A stretch of 64,000 nucleotides of DNA from Rhipicephalus microplus. Lineage: Eukaryota > Arthropoda > Arachnida > Ixodida > Ixodidae. Shown here piece by piece: positions 45,800 through 56,670 of this stretch (position 1 is the stretch's first letter; every line of letters starts with the position of its first letter). The notes under the pieces were generated by a model, which saw only the letters and a list, made by a program, of their open reading frames with translations, made no database searches and was not told the origin of the DNA. Position numbers and translations under genes: made by a program. Location: positions 191,054,491-191,118,490 of the forward strand of contig NC_134702.1 in assembly GCF_043290135.1 (NCBI RefSeq), in the 5' to 3' direction.

Positions 45800-47499
45800 A
45801 AGAGAACACGACCGCTCGAAGTGCGCTTTTGGCTCCGTTGTTTTTGTGTGTTGAGAGCGCAGCCCATAAAAGCTCCCACCTGCTGTGGTGGCGTAAGGCG
45901 CACGCTGATCGTTGCCGTGATAGCGCAGCTACAATAAGCGCCCCCTCTTTTGTTCGCTCACGAGACAAGCGCACGTGCAGATAGAACCGGCCGGAAAGGC
46001 GACGTTTGCTCAGCATAAAGAGGAGGTTAGCGTATCATTTACAACATATACATCAGTGACTGCAGTGGTGGCAGCAATAGCAAAAACCAGCCAAGATTGT
46101 TCATACAGTTGTTATCGCAATAAATATAGCATTGGCCTGTACAGTACACTTGGAGCATTTTGAAGTTGTTGCTGCTGATGATTGTGGACGGGCGGCAACA
46201 AGAAAGAGAACATAAAAGATAAAGCGGAAGAGTTTTCGTACGAAATAACTCAATTCTAGACCATTTTCTCCTACTAGCAGGATACAGCTCTGTATCTGCT
46301 TTATTCGTACGTGACTTTATAATTGTTAAATTTCTTATTCTCTAGATATCTTTTCATTAAATTTCTCCTACTGAATTTTTCCAAAATATAATAACCGCCG
46401 TATAAATAAAACCCCCCCCGTAGTTGTTATTGATTCGCTGACTCAAACTATTCCTGACAAGTAAGCTAAACAACGATCTCATAATATACTATATTACTTG
46501 TACTTTGAGGTTCAGAGAGATGAACACTCTAATTAAAAAGTGCACCGTTTTTTAAAGAATGTACGCTCAAAGTTAACAAATTGACAAAAATGAGTTTTTT
46601 GGCGCAAAAAAATTCTTTTTGTTTCATTTTCTTAAAATACTAACTTCCCAACCATTGTTATGAATATATTTCCTAGATCCACAGTAAATAATTATAAAAC
46701 TTTCAATGGTGACACCAACGTCGTGTTTGATCACGACGTCCGAGTATATTTCACACCTGTACGCACCCAGACGTGAAATATTTTTTAGGATAGGACATGT
46801 AGGCAGTACTCTTGGACATTTTCAGGAAAGGTGCTGCATTTTTTCGCCTGGCCCTCTGCCCTTGTTCAAAATATAATATTCATTTCTCTCTTGAAGTCCT
46901 GTGCTACGAAATTGTATGTGTGCAAAATAATCTGCAGGGTACGTGCAGGATAAAAAATTCGTTGCTCTCACGTTGCACCAACCACTAGTAAAGGGTTCCT
47001 AATCTAGTAAATTTAATCAGTTAAGAATGGCTGAAGCGAATTCTGTTTTTTGTCGGGGCAACGACGACATTGTTTCGAAGTTTTCGCTTTCCGCAAGGTA
47101 TCAATTAAGCCATAACTATTATTGTTGTGAAGAAGAAAATCATCCTATACGCCATTTTTTTTCTGTGGATCAGGGAGGTTATCGCTACACATATGTGTGG
47201 TAGAGTTTGCAATTGGTTGAGGATTTGTGTCGAAGGAGACGACAAATAATTATAGCCGAACACTCTTCAGTGGATAGTAAGCTGCGCGCTCGTTGCGTAG
47301 TTAGCATTAGGTTTTTACTGGTAATTATTTCACTTTTTCTGGCACTATGAGAGGTACGATGCGTGATTTTTTGCTGAGATTATGCCTGCAAAACGTCCTT
47401 TTTTGAAATGTGCTGCAAACATCAGCGTAACTCTGTCAAACAACACTGAATACCACGCATAGCAGCTGGCTTAATTGTCGTTCAATTCTCGCCTTTTTT
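45800..47499. other. Unassigned, AT-rich sequence
   Basis: No supported gene. A stretch near 47,270-47,320 weakly resembles the duplication at 41-42 kb. Confidence 0.5.
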
Positions 47500-48574
47500 C
47501 GCATTTCATTGTCAATTACCTAACAAAGGAAACCACAGGGTTTGGTGCTCTCACAGCTCGTTATCAACATGGTGCCCACCAAGCTTCCCCATCTCTGTTA
47601 TACACTGATAATATCACTCTGTGGACGAGAGGCGAAAGCACGGGCGAACAGGACTACCGCCTTAAGGGGGCGGTTAACATTATTCAAGGAAACCTCAAGA
47701 CATGCCGTCTTCAGTGTGCTCAGGAGAAATGCGAACTGTTAGTCCTCGATGCACACACCCGGGGCAGACCACCATATACATTGTGCCGAACCTTCAAGTC
47801 TTCCTACAAGGCATCCAAATACCGCAAGTTGACTCCCTTCGAGTGCTTGGGCTGCATATACATAAGGATTAATACGACTCTGGAACCCTACCACGGTTTC
47901 AAAACACAGTAGCACAGCTCACTCCGCTCATCCGATGGTTTGTCAACGGCCACAGTGGTTCCGAGAAAAATGACACCTTGCGAATGATACAGGCTCCTCT
48001 ATATAGCCGCATAGCATACGAAACTACTTATCTGAATGTAAAGACAGCGGAGAAACAAAATCGGACATTACTTAAAAGAAAAGCCGCCAAGCCTGCCCTG
48101 AGACTACCACCAATTGCTTCAACGAACCGATTCCTTCGAATGGATGTTCACAACACATTGCAAGAGCTCGCTGAAGCACACTTCATCAGACAGGTCAAGA
48201 GGCTTAAGCTCTCACCCACTGATTGAGCAGCCCTCCAACACACATGATACACAACCATCATTGAACCCGACGATGAACAGAAGTACAAGATACCAACGCA
48301 GATCCGCGAATGCCTGGAAGTTCAACGCTTTCCTCGCAACATGCACCCTGAACATCATCGAGCAAGGCAACTTGCAGGGTAAACTACGTCCGAAGTAACC
48401 ACCACAATGACCCGCAGACACGATACGTGGAAGCTGCCAAGTATGCGGAACGTAGCGCCTTCGTGATTTGCGTCAGGGACCACGAAGGGGTGTCCCTCGC
48501 GACAAAGACTATCCGGGCCAAACGCCCAGATACAGCGGATGAGGTCGCTATAGCAGTGGCCAGCAGTTAGTATG
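47500..48574 (+). pseudogene. I-clade non-LTR retrotransposon: RT C-terminus and start of RNase H
   Basis: The palm end reads LLYTDNITLWTRG (47,595-47,635; the catalytic YADD-type box reads YTDN). It is followed by NIIQGNLKTCRLQCAQEKCE and the thumb (LGCIYIRINTTLEPYHGF). A long connection runs to 48,225 in a shifted frame (RLPPIASTNRFLRMDVHN). After another shift the RNase H start appears: NMHPEHHRARRLARVNYV, TRYVEAAKYAERSAF (48,420-48,455), then RPDTADEVAIAV. An RT followed by a cellular-type RNase H is diagnostic of the I group of non-LTR elements. Several frameshifts; 5' part missing. Confidence 0.75.
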
Positions 48575-49489
48575 AGACAAGCATTAGCGGCGTGTTGTGT
48601 GTACTGCAAATAATGCGGCTGATGCAGAGCGTGCAAGCAGTTCCCGACCCGTCAACATACGGAGCTGATTGGTTCCGCGAAGGCAAACGCGGGATACCTG
48701 CGCACGGGAAATAATGGAGACTCTTTTATTCACACGGATCACGAGCGGAGCCGCCAAGGTCACCCCCCCCCCTTTGGGACTAGAAGGGGACGGTTTACTA
48801 AGAAGAGCGTCTAGCAAGAAGCAGGCCAGGCGCCGCCGAGTTAAATCATTGTTGGCATGAACGTGTGTTAAGAACTGGGCTGACCAATGGTTGCGGCGCA
48901 GAGACGAGCATATCCTCACCCGCTATACGTCATTACCGAGTGTTGTTAGAATGACGGGGCACCTCGCTGTCACATGCACACCTGGTAAACTCACAGAACC
49001 CAAGGGTGTACTCACTGCTCTTAAGGAGGCTTCTAACGAAGCAACAATGAATGAGAGAGCTGACGGGGCTCGAGCGTGAGAATGGCTACCGACGGAGGTC
49101 GGCCTGGTATGAGAGCGAGTGTGACACGTGGAGAACCTATCTGCTCTCGTGTGGTGCTTCATAACATGATATTTACCAATGCAGTGCCTGTTACGAACGT
49201 GCTTTCGCGATTGCTTGTGGCGATGCGAAACCAACGTGTGATTGGCTTATGTGGAGACCCTTTGTTCTACTGAGGGTTGAAAAGGGGATGTTTGAATGTG
49301 AAATAGAGAGCGGAGGTTTGGGCTTGGACTCGGGCAGATGCCTGAGGCTGCAATAAAGCGTCTTTTCACAGGACAATGGCTCTTCTTTCGCGCTGCCACT
49401 GTGCACCCGAGTCATCGAGGGGATCCATTCCGAACCTCAAACATCTTCCCTCCTTAACTTGCCTAGAAGCTAGACGAGTAGGAAAAAGA
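48575..49489. mobile_element. Insertion of about 0.9 kb inside the I-clade RNase H
   Basis: RNase H coding sequence stops near 48,574 and resumes near 49,490, so this block is foreign. Plus-strand GCAATAAAGC near 49,350 and minus-strand GAATAAAAGAG near 48,730 are poly(A)-like signals in opposite orientations. A run of ten C at 48,763-48,772 on the plus strand (a G-rich tract on minus) followed by a TG-to-CA block to about 48,594 could be a polypurine tract and short LTR on the minus strand. I cannot resolve its composition. Confidence 0.45.
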
Positions 49490-50220
49490 AATCAACTCCA
49501 GCCAAGCAAGCGAGGATCCTAAAGTGGTCGTCACCGACTCCTAAATAGCGGCACGCAACTATCTGAAAGGATGGATCTCCACGAGAGTAGTAAACTTTGT
49601 AAAACGCGTCCATACCCCCCCCCCCCCGACATACCTGCATTATCACGGTTCCGGATCACCAGAGCCTCGAGGGAAATAAAGTGGCGCATGCCACAGCCCG
49701 CGACTGCATCAACCAGGCTTGCCCACACAAAATTCGAGACACCGCCAATATCAGAACACCAACAGAAGAAACCGAAGCTGTGCCTTCAATATATTACGAG
49801 CAGCTGCAACACTATCAGCTACAACGCAGGTTATATCTTCCCCCTCATGCCAAACTTTCAAGAGATGAAGGCATGGACTACAGACACCTATAAAGCAATA
49901 CATTTACGCGTGTCGCTTTAATGCATCACCTCAAACCAACGTCATATTGATACATCTGCCCACACTGTCACGTCGCAGACACCCTAGCCCACCTGCTACT
50001 GCAATGCAAAGGCAGCAACACAGCCACATGAGCAACAGCATTGAATGCACACCGAAACCCCCTCAGTGAAGCGTGGGAGGCTGCGATCTTCAAGCCGGAC
50101 CTCATCGACCAGCGCCAACTCCTCGCGTGTGCCCTCCAGGCGGTTCAAATCAGAGGGATCCTGAAATAACGGACCCTGCCACATTTACTTTTTTACCACA
50201 TGATAATTGTTTTCTCTCTT
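49490..50220 (+). pseudogene. I-clade non-LTR retrotransposon: rest of RNase H and C-terminal zinc region
   Basis: Resumes with VVVTDS and AARNYLKGWISTRVVN (catalytic Asp in TDS), then ARDCINQA. After a frame change come the arginine/proline block RRLYLPPHAKLSRDE and the C-terminal cysteine motif YICPHCHVADTLAHLLLQC (49,955-50,010). The C-terminus reads LSEAWEAAIFKPDL, RQLLACALQAVQIRGI, then a stop. A run of 14 C (49,615-49,628) adds a frameshift. Belongs with 47,500-48,574. Confidence 0.75.
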
Positions 50221-50639
50221 TCATTTATAGAGTTTATTGTTTCGGTTGCTTATTCATGTCGATTGGCGACCCTAACGACGATAACAGCAATGCAACGTCT
50301 GAATGGAGGAACAGACTGATAAGGGCCAGTTCACGCTAGCGACAGGCACGCCTCGCCGTCGGACGTTTGACATTCTCAGGCAGCCATGCGCAGCTGCTTC
50401 CCGGTTCATGCACGTCTGCCGTTCTTCGCCGTTTAAGGAAAAAAATTCCTGACCATTTCATAGAACGCGTTCGTTTCTGACGCTGTTACGGACGCGTATA
50501 CGTTAACGAATCTGACTCGTTTGCAGTTAAGTACCACATAGACTGTTATGATGCGGTCTTTGTCGTGAACAAGACAGTGAGCACCCCTCTTCAGCGTTGC
50601 GTTCAAGAAAAAAACTCCTGTGCCACGTGCACACGCATC
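50221..50639. other. Unassigned, possibly 3' UTR of the I-clade element
   Basis: No ORF or repeat that I can support. Confidence 0.4.
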
Positions 50640-51790
50640 TGTAAGTGAGAAGAAGGCCTCTACATGAAACCTTTCCGAAGCTCTGCAACGTCAAGCTCAG
50701 TGAGAAAGTTTGTCTCCTGCACGAAGACCATGTCTACGCGACGCACCCGCGTGAAGTCAAGTACTGCCTCTTGCTTCACGGAATTGCGGAAACCGCGAAT
50801 ATTGAACGACATAAAAGAAACTGTTGCCATTGCTGAATTAAAGGCGAGAAAGTTGCTCAAAGGAAGGAAAGGTAAGAGTGAGGAGGGCCAAATGCTAAGT
50901 GTACATATTGTCGTCGCTCACAGTTTGTGACGTTTGCCTTGGTGATCATCCACGCGGTGTTTTATAAATGTTCCGTGGTTCGTGATGTCGCTGCCGCTGC
51001 TGTAAACTCGAAAAACTTGATGCGTCTGCTGATCGTGCGGGTTTGGTAGAAACCTCGGTGTCCACCGGTTTGTTCCGCGTTGGTGGTCGGCTTCTTAGCT
51101 GCTTCGTCGATTTCGAAGGCGTAGCGTTCATGTTCTTCAAGGTCATTGACATTACAAGGTTCGTTCGGTGTGCGGTCACTGGCGCCTGTCGCAGTCGCGG
51201 CAGAGGAAATCGAAGCAGTGCTTTCTGCAATGCCTCTGGTTATGAGTACTTGGTCTTCCGACGTTTGGCGGTTATCGGACGCCCTTGATGCGCTGCAGTT
51301 ATGTCAAGTTTCGATGCTGCCTTCTAGTGAATATAAATCACGCGTCATTTCCGTTGAACTCTCATTCAGGTGTTCATCTGGCGTCTAAGTGGGCTGTTCA
51401 TCGGTAGTTGCCCTGTCTGGCGTTCTGGCTGGCTCAACGCGAGTAGCGTCGTCCGACTGTGCATCTACGAATTTATCTGTTACGCTGTCTTCATCCCGGT
51501 GGTCTGGTGTCTTGCCTCATGTCGTTTTCTTCTGAGGACGCAGTATTTTGTAGGTTCTGGATTACTGGGCCACACTTAAAAAGCTTGAGGTGCATTTTTC
51601 AAGTTTTGGAAAATCATGGAAAATCGGTTACGGCGTCTTCTGAGCTGCGTCTGCAAGTGATCTGCGGTTGAAACATTCTTTGGTCGGGTGATCACATTTA
51701 CATCTGCAGATTTCATTGCACTGATCCACGGCATGTCCATACGGGCTGCACCTATGACAAAAAATGGCAGCATATCCACGGGGGGAATGA
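50640..51790 (-). pseudogene. Non-LTR retrotransposon 5' part: ORF1 with zinc knuckle and start of ORF2 endonuclease
   Basis: Minus strand. ORF1: CHRCSPYGHAVDQC and the following CRCKCDHPTKEC motif (about 51,760-51,670), an acidic/Ser-rich middle (VEPARTPDRATTDEQ), then a tail ending near 50,946; frame changes occur. ORF2: 50,830-50,660 begins MATVSFMSFNIRGFRNSVKQ, then RRVDMVFVQETNF, the first two conserved blocks of an APE-type endonuclease (Asn and catalytic Glu present). The rest of the endonuclease and the RT are absent. The knuckle side is bounded by the composite repeat. Confidence 0.7.
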
Positions 51791-52145
51791 TGGAGAGTGG
51801 GGCGAAGCATGCGTCCGTCCATTCGTTCTTGCTTCCGTCCATCCATGCGTCTGTCTGTGTGACAGTCCGTGCGTCCATCTGCCCTTCCGTGCGTGCGTTT
51901 GTTTGTGCGTCCGCATGTCCATTCATGCGTTCATCTCTGCATTCATCTATGCATCCGCCCCTGTATCCGTCCATGCGTCCATCCATCTGTGCAGCCATCC
52001 GTGCGTCCGTCCATGCATCTGTCTGTGTGTCCGTTCGTCCACCTAGTCAACACTCCATATACCATCGTTTCGCATCTTTTCATCATATATTCCGCATATA
52101 GCAGCACCGACATCCAGCGGACATTTCAAGGACTAAACTAGAGGT
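51765..52145 (+). repeat. Composite tetranucleotide repeat, copy R1
   Basis: Head GCAGCATATCCACGG, GAATGATG, GAGTGGGGCGAAGC; core of about 230 bp of degenerate CGTC/CATC/TCTG units (51,810-52,040). The tail has CCTAGTCAACACTCCATATACC, then CATCTTTTCATCATAT and ATCCAGCGGACATTTCAAGG, ACTAAAC, GAGGTGG. Copies R2-R4 share head and tail. Confidence 0.65.
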
Positions 52146-53509
52146 GGCACACGCACACTTTCTTACGTCTTGCGCTTCGTGTCTACTTCCCACCTTTCAC
52201 CACCTCGAGTTAATGGTATATACTAATTGACTGTAGTGATGGCACTGCAGCCCAACGCTCGCTAAAGCTCTCTAAAACCGTTGAGGTTACGCCCAGCGAG
52301 TATAACGTAGCAATCCTTTCTTGTTAGTTAGCGCTCAATGTACATGCTAATGACTGCTAATGGGGAATGAGAGACAGGGGAATCGAGCTTTTAGTAACGC
52401 GCACGCTGCGAATTTTTTATTTTTCAACAACGCACAGGAGAAATCTCCCATCGGCACGACCTTGCAGGTCAAAGCGTAAGACATGTTATGTTCTACGACG
52501 AGAGACGAACGGGTGCCGCTTTAAGAAACTTCGCCCCTAAAATGGATCTGAGACCTATTTTTGCACCGCTTGCCGTTCGCCGGAGAGGGACGTGCCATTC
52601 AGCGACGGAGGAGCGACATTGCTGAGCAGCGTCGTCTGCTTTCGCCTCTGCGCATCATCTGCTTGCTTCTTGCTCCGTGGTTTTCACGCTATGTCGTTCG
52701 TGTTGTTCCCTGATTGCGTTCCAGCAGTGAATAGAGCATTTTGGCCTGTCTGGTATTTCAAAAAGCACACAGCACTTCTAAACGCTGTTTCACAAAGCAG
52801 GTGTTTCTAAAAGTGGCTTGAGCTATCAATTTCAGCAACTAACAAACATGTAATATATGCCCTCCGAGATTCGTAAAGGCTTGCTCAAGCCTACAACATC
52901 ATTTAGTTGAGAATGGCTCTCAAAAACGGTGCTGAGTCGATTCGACTACTATGATGTAGAAGCTAAACGACACGACTCTAAAGAAAACGGAAGCATCAGT
53001 TCGGAGCTTACCAGCTACAGAGCGCACGACGGCCAATTGATAGATTTGAAGTGGTCTACTACTGCTTTTGGAAGAGCAGCCACGTTTGTAGGAGGCTCAA
53101 ATGGCTCACCGGCTAAGCTTGCCGTGCACTTGGAACAGCTCTCCTGCGGACGGCGCCAGCCGCTGGTCTACGGCATCATAGTGTCACGGCGTGGTTGCCG
53201 TTTTCGTGAACCGGTCCTGAGAACTGTGGTCTAAAATGTTTCATATCTTCTAAACAAGCATGTCTTACGGTGCTTTGGTTATTGTTTAAAATAAACGTAG
53301 AGACGTTAGCAAAAGTGTACAGACGACGTGATCACCTAGTTCAAGGCATCGACGCGCCATCTTGCGATAAGACGCTAGCTGCAGAGCGCATGGGCGTCCC
53401 GTCGTATCGGTCGGCCCGTCATCACGATACCTATAACGCAATTATTGCTCTCCTAGCCAAAACGACAAGTGGGTGTCGCTATGCTTGCTCCATCGAACTG
53501 GTGCGATTT
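52146..53509. other. Unassigned sequence
   Basis: A plus-strand open frame at 52,929-53,234 (101 codons) has no recognisable family. No other feature. Confidence 0.45.
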
Positions 53510-53935
53510 CTTTTTTTAGGGGCGAAGCTCCCTAACGCGTGAGTGTCCATGCTCCGCTGCCGTATGTAGCCACAAGTGACACATACCCACTCTAGAGCGG
53601 GTATGTGTCACAGGGGATGTGAGATGGGAGAAGGCAGTATTTGGAGTGTTCACTAGATCGACGCGCGAATGCACGCATGGACGGATGGACAGATAGACTA
53701 GAAGACGGAAGGGCAGGTGGACGGACGCGTGGGCGTATGGACGGATAGACACAGGAACGGACGGGCCGACGGGTGAACATACCCACAGACGGACGCGTTG
53801 ACTAACGGACGGACGCATGAATGGAGGCATGGGTGGTCGCGCGGATGGGCGGAAGCAAGAACGAGCAGACTGATGGAAGCATGAATGGGCTGACGGACGC
53901 TTCGCCCCACTCATCTTCATTCACTCGGTAAATAT
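53510..53935 (-). repeat. Composite tetranucleotide repeat, copy R2
   Basis: Inverse orientation. Head GATGAGTGGGGCGAAGCGTC at the high-coordinate end, core of degenerate GGAC/GGAT units (53,660-53,900), tail with TCTAGTGAACACTCCAAATA. Next to it lies a perfect 13-bp inverted repeat (53,576-53,611). Confidence 0.6.
53576..53611. repeat. Hairpin-forming palindrome
   Basis: GTGACACATACCC and its exact inverse complement flank a 10-base spacer that itself contains CTCTAGAG. It lies at the tail side of repeat R2 and is not seen in the other copies. Confidence 0.7.
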
Positions 53936-54874
53936 GCTGTAATTTTTTTTACTTACCAGCTGGGACGAGGCTGGTTGCAGCGCTGGGGTGACGCCGTTAT
54001 TCATAACGGTCGATTAGCATAACTAAGCGTAGCCAGCATCGCAAAACATGATAAAGCCAAGCAAACACAATTAACGTTTCTCAGCTTGGCTTGGCTTATT
54101 TTAGGCCAAATTCAACTTAAGTGATCCTGGTTAGGTATATGTAGGCGTAGCCGAATCTAGTCAGAGCTAGTTGAGCGCAGTAGCATCCAATAGTTGTACT
54201 CGTAAGTTTAATTAAGCCCAGTGTACATTGCTGTTTCATGTTAAGTTTAGTGAAGCTTCGATGTACCCAGATGGGTCGAGAAGCGTACGCGCACAAAAGA
54301 ATTTTTTTAGGTATAGTTGATCGTGCTATTCTTTATTTTTTTCGAGCAAAATTAGCCAAAATTGGGCAAACAATAAGGAGGTAAATAATTACGCAAATTA
54401 CGCCTAGTTACGCATTATTCAGACGTCAGTTGCCACATAAGCTGTTCAGGTAAATATGTTTAACACTTAATAATTACTCAGGCAAACTTACACAACATGA
54501 GCAGCCTGTGAAATTCTTTTTTATTTTGTCTAAACATGTGAAATGAGATATGTACAACACGAGGTTAAGAAAACGTAGAAAACAATGCGCCATCAAGAAA
54601 CGGCAAAGATGGTCCGAGGATCACCATCGCATTTAGCGCCATGCAGCCGGCATCTACAAAGGCCAAAAGTAAGCTGAGCTGAAGAGAAAACCTAATTTCG
54701 TTTGCCCGGCACCATCAGCTACGCTCAGTTATGCGAATCAGACGGTAAAAATAACGATGTCAGCTCAGTGCTCGAACCGGACCTGTCGTAGCCGCCACGT
54801 AAAAAAAATTGCCCGCAGCTTCCCTCGGGGGAACACTGAGGAGGATGCGGAGCATATAATTGGTTAACGAGGTG
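53936..54874. other. Unassigned, AT-rich sequence
   Basis: No gene or repeat that I can support. Confidence 0.5.
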
Positions 54875-55231
54875 TTAATTGGGCGTGGCATACTGCTTGG
54901 CGCGCCACGCCGCTACCTCGGCGCGCTTGCGCTCGCGGGCAGCATCGGGATCGGCCTCTCGTCGCCGACGCTTGCACTCGGCTTGAAGTTTTCGAAAGTC
55001 CGGGTCCTCTTGTCGACGCTTACGTTTCAAAGCGGCCGAATCCGGTGCTGCTGCTCGACGCTGACGTCTCTCAGCGGCTTCACGTTCTCTAAGTTGAGAA
55101 TCTTCCGCTCGACGCCGACGTTTACGTTCGGCGTCGCGAGCTCTTCTCCGCGCTGCCTTGTCTTCGGACGACGACTTGGTTGCGGTTCCGCCAACACTTT
55201 GGCCGGCGCTGGTCGAAGGGACGTCGATCAT
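54875..55231 (-). CDS. Small arginine-rich repeat protein (118 residues), probably transposon-associated
   Basis: Start ATG at 55,231 (MIDVPSTSAGQ), chosen because a TATA/Inr pair lies just upstream. After a short Ser/Thr-rich head the protein is built from degenerate 13-15-residue units of the type RRRAEDSQLREREAAER, for example RRAAAPDSAALKRKRRQEDP and RRREADPDAARERKRAE. It is highly basic, predicted all-helical and probably nucleic-acid-binding. Proteins of this style are abundant in tick genomes, and I suspect a mobile-element origin; I do not recognise a defined family. The upstream DNA has two kinds of tandem repeat. Confidence 0.5.
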   Translation of the reverse strand: MIDVPSTSAGQSVGGTATKSSSEDKAARRRARDAERKRRRRAEDSQLREREAAERRQRRAAAPDSAALKRKRRQEDPDFRKLQAECKRRRREADPDAARERKRAEVAAWRAKQYATPN

Positions 55232-55277
55232 TGCGACCTCGGACGTCGACGCGCCGTACAAACCAACTGACGAGCGG

Positions 55278-55314
55278 CAACTGAGTGAGCGAGCACCGAC
55301 CTTGAGTATATATA
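55278..55314 (-). promoter_or_regulatory. Core promoter: TATA box and arthropod initiator
   Basis: Minus-strand TATATATA at 55,314-55,307 and TCAGTTG at 55,284-55,278; the A of the initiator lies 32 bases after the first T of the TATA box, the usual spacing. The predicted transcript would start about 50 bases before the ATG at 55,231. Sequence-based only. Confidence 0.5.
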
Positions 55315-55323
55315 CAGCGCGAC

Positions 55324-55616
55324 GGCGCATGCACTGTCAGCTGTCGAATGTTCGAGAAGGGGGAGAAGCGCAATGGCGCATGCGTGCGCGTCAGCTGCCG
55401 ATGTTCTCGAAGCGCGACGGCGCATGCGCGCGCGTCAGCTGCCGATGTTCTCGAAGCGTGACGGCGCATGCGCGCTACATTATACAGCTAGCGAATGTTC
55501 GTGAAGAGGAGAAGCGCACGCGGTGTGTAGAGGAGGAAGGGTGCACAGATGGTGGAGGAGTGAAGCGCGCGCGGTGTGTAGAGGAGGAAGGGATGCACAG
55601 ATGGTGGAAGAAGGAG
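55324..55616. repeat. Two tandem repeat blocks upstream of the arginine-rich ORF
   Basis: A 44-bp unit starting GGCGCATGCG and containing TCAGCTGCCGATGTTCTCG is repeated at 55,375 and 55,419, with a partial copy at 55,463 and a diverged one at 55,324. A 51-bp unit (containing GGTGTGTAGAGGAGGAAGG and ACAGATGGTGGA) occurs at 55,515 and 55,566. Their position upstream of the promoter suggests either regulatory repeats of an element or simple expansion. Confidence 0.75.
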
Positions 55617-55699
55617 GAGGAAGCTTGCGGACGGCGCCGCACTACAAGCCTCGAGTATTAGATGCTCCGCATCTAAAAAAGAAAGGAAAAGAAAAAGAA

Positions 55700-56182
55700 T
55701 CACGCCATATCCTCGCACCGAATCATGATGAGTGAGGCGAAGCGTTCATCAGTCGGTCTGTGTTTTCTTCTGTACATTCGCTCTTGCTTCCATTAATCTG
55801 TTCGTGCGTCTGTCCATGTGACCATCCGCCCGTATGTCCACGCGTTCATCTCTGCGTTCGTTCACGGGTACGTTAGGACGTCATCCATCCGTGCATCTAT
55901 TCATTCGTCTATCTATCCGTGCGTCCATCCATCTGGCCGTCCATGCGTCCGTCCATCTGTTCATGCGTCCTTCCGTTCATCTGCGCCTACGGTAATTCGA
56001 ACGTCTCCTTGTCTGTCTGTCTGTCTGTCCGTCTGCTTGTCTGTCTGTCCATCCGTGCGTCCATTCATTCGTCCGTCCGTCCGTCTCGCTCGCAATTGCA
56101 ATCTAGCATTCACTACTTTCTCATCATATAGAAGTACCACCACCCAGCGGAAATTCCAACGACTAAACGAGAGGTGGCTACC
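55700..56182 (+). repeat. Composite tetranucleotide repeat, copy R3
   Basis: Head ATCCTCGCACCGAATCATGATG and GAGGCGAAGCG, core of degenerate GTCC/ATCC/TCTG units with a pure (GTCT)n run near 56,010-56,050, tail TTCTCATCATATAGAAG, CCCAGCGGAAATTCCAACG and ACTAAACGAGAGGTGG. Confidence 0.65.
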
Positions 56183-56183
56183 T

Positions 56184-56231
<48 letters not shown>

Positions 56232-56276
56232 AACTACTACAACTACTATAACTACTATTATTACTACTACTACTAC
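56183..56276. repeat. (TAC)n microsatellite
   Basis: About 30 units of TAC/ACT with a few AAC and TAT variants, joined directly to the tail of R3. Confidence 0.95.
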
Positions 56277-56284
56277 ATACAACA

Positions 56285-56670
56285 CGGATGCAGGACCCAT
56301 GGCATAAGGAGCTTCGTCCCCAAATCACAGTATATCTTCGCACTGAATGATGATGAGTAGGGCGTAGCGTCTGTGAGTCCGTTCGCGCTTCCGTCTGTCC
56401 GTTCGTTCTTGCTGCCCTCCTTGCGTCCATTCATGCGTTCTTCGTTTGTCCGTCTATGCATCCATCCATGCGTCCTCCTTCTGTCCGCCCTTAGATCCAT
56501 CCGTGCATCCATTCTTGCATCCGTCCATCCATGTGCCTGTCTAGCCGTCCATCCATCCGTCCGCATGCCCATCCATGCAACCATCTGCTTGTCTGTCTGT
56601 CCGTCCATGAGTCCCTTTGTTCATCTAGGGAACACTCAAATCACTACCATCGCGCATCTTTTCATCATAT
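56285..56670 (+). repeat. Composite tetranucleotide repeat, copy R4, interrupted by element D
   Basis: Head with GGAGCTTCGTCCCC, TATATCTTCGCACTGAATGA and GTAGGGCGTAGCG; core of degenerate tetranucleotide units; tail ATCTAGGGAACACTC and CGCATCTTTTCATCATAT. Element D begins exactly after CATCATAT. The sequence right of D (ATATATTC at 60,197) fits the continuation seen in R1 (CATCATATATTCC). Confidence 0.65.

Noticed and set aside
51576..52141. Long open frames on both strands over R1 (and likewise over R2 to R4)
   Set aside because: Produced by the degenerate tetranucleotide core; residues follow the repeat, not a protein family. The one real coding signal here is the ORF1 knuckle at about 51,670-51,760 on the minus strand.
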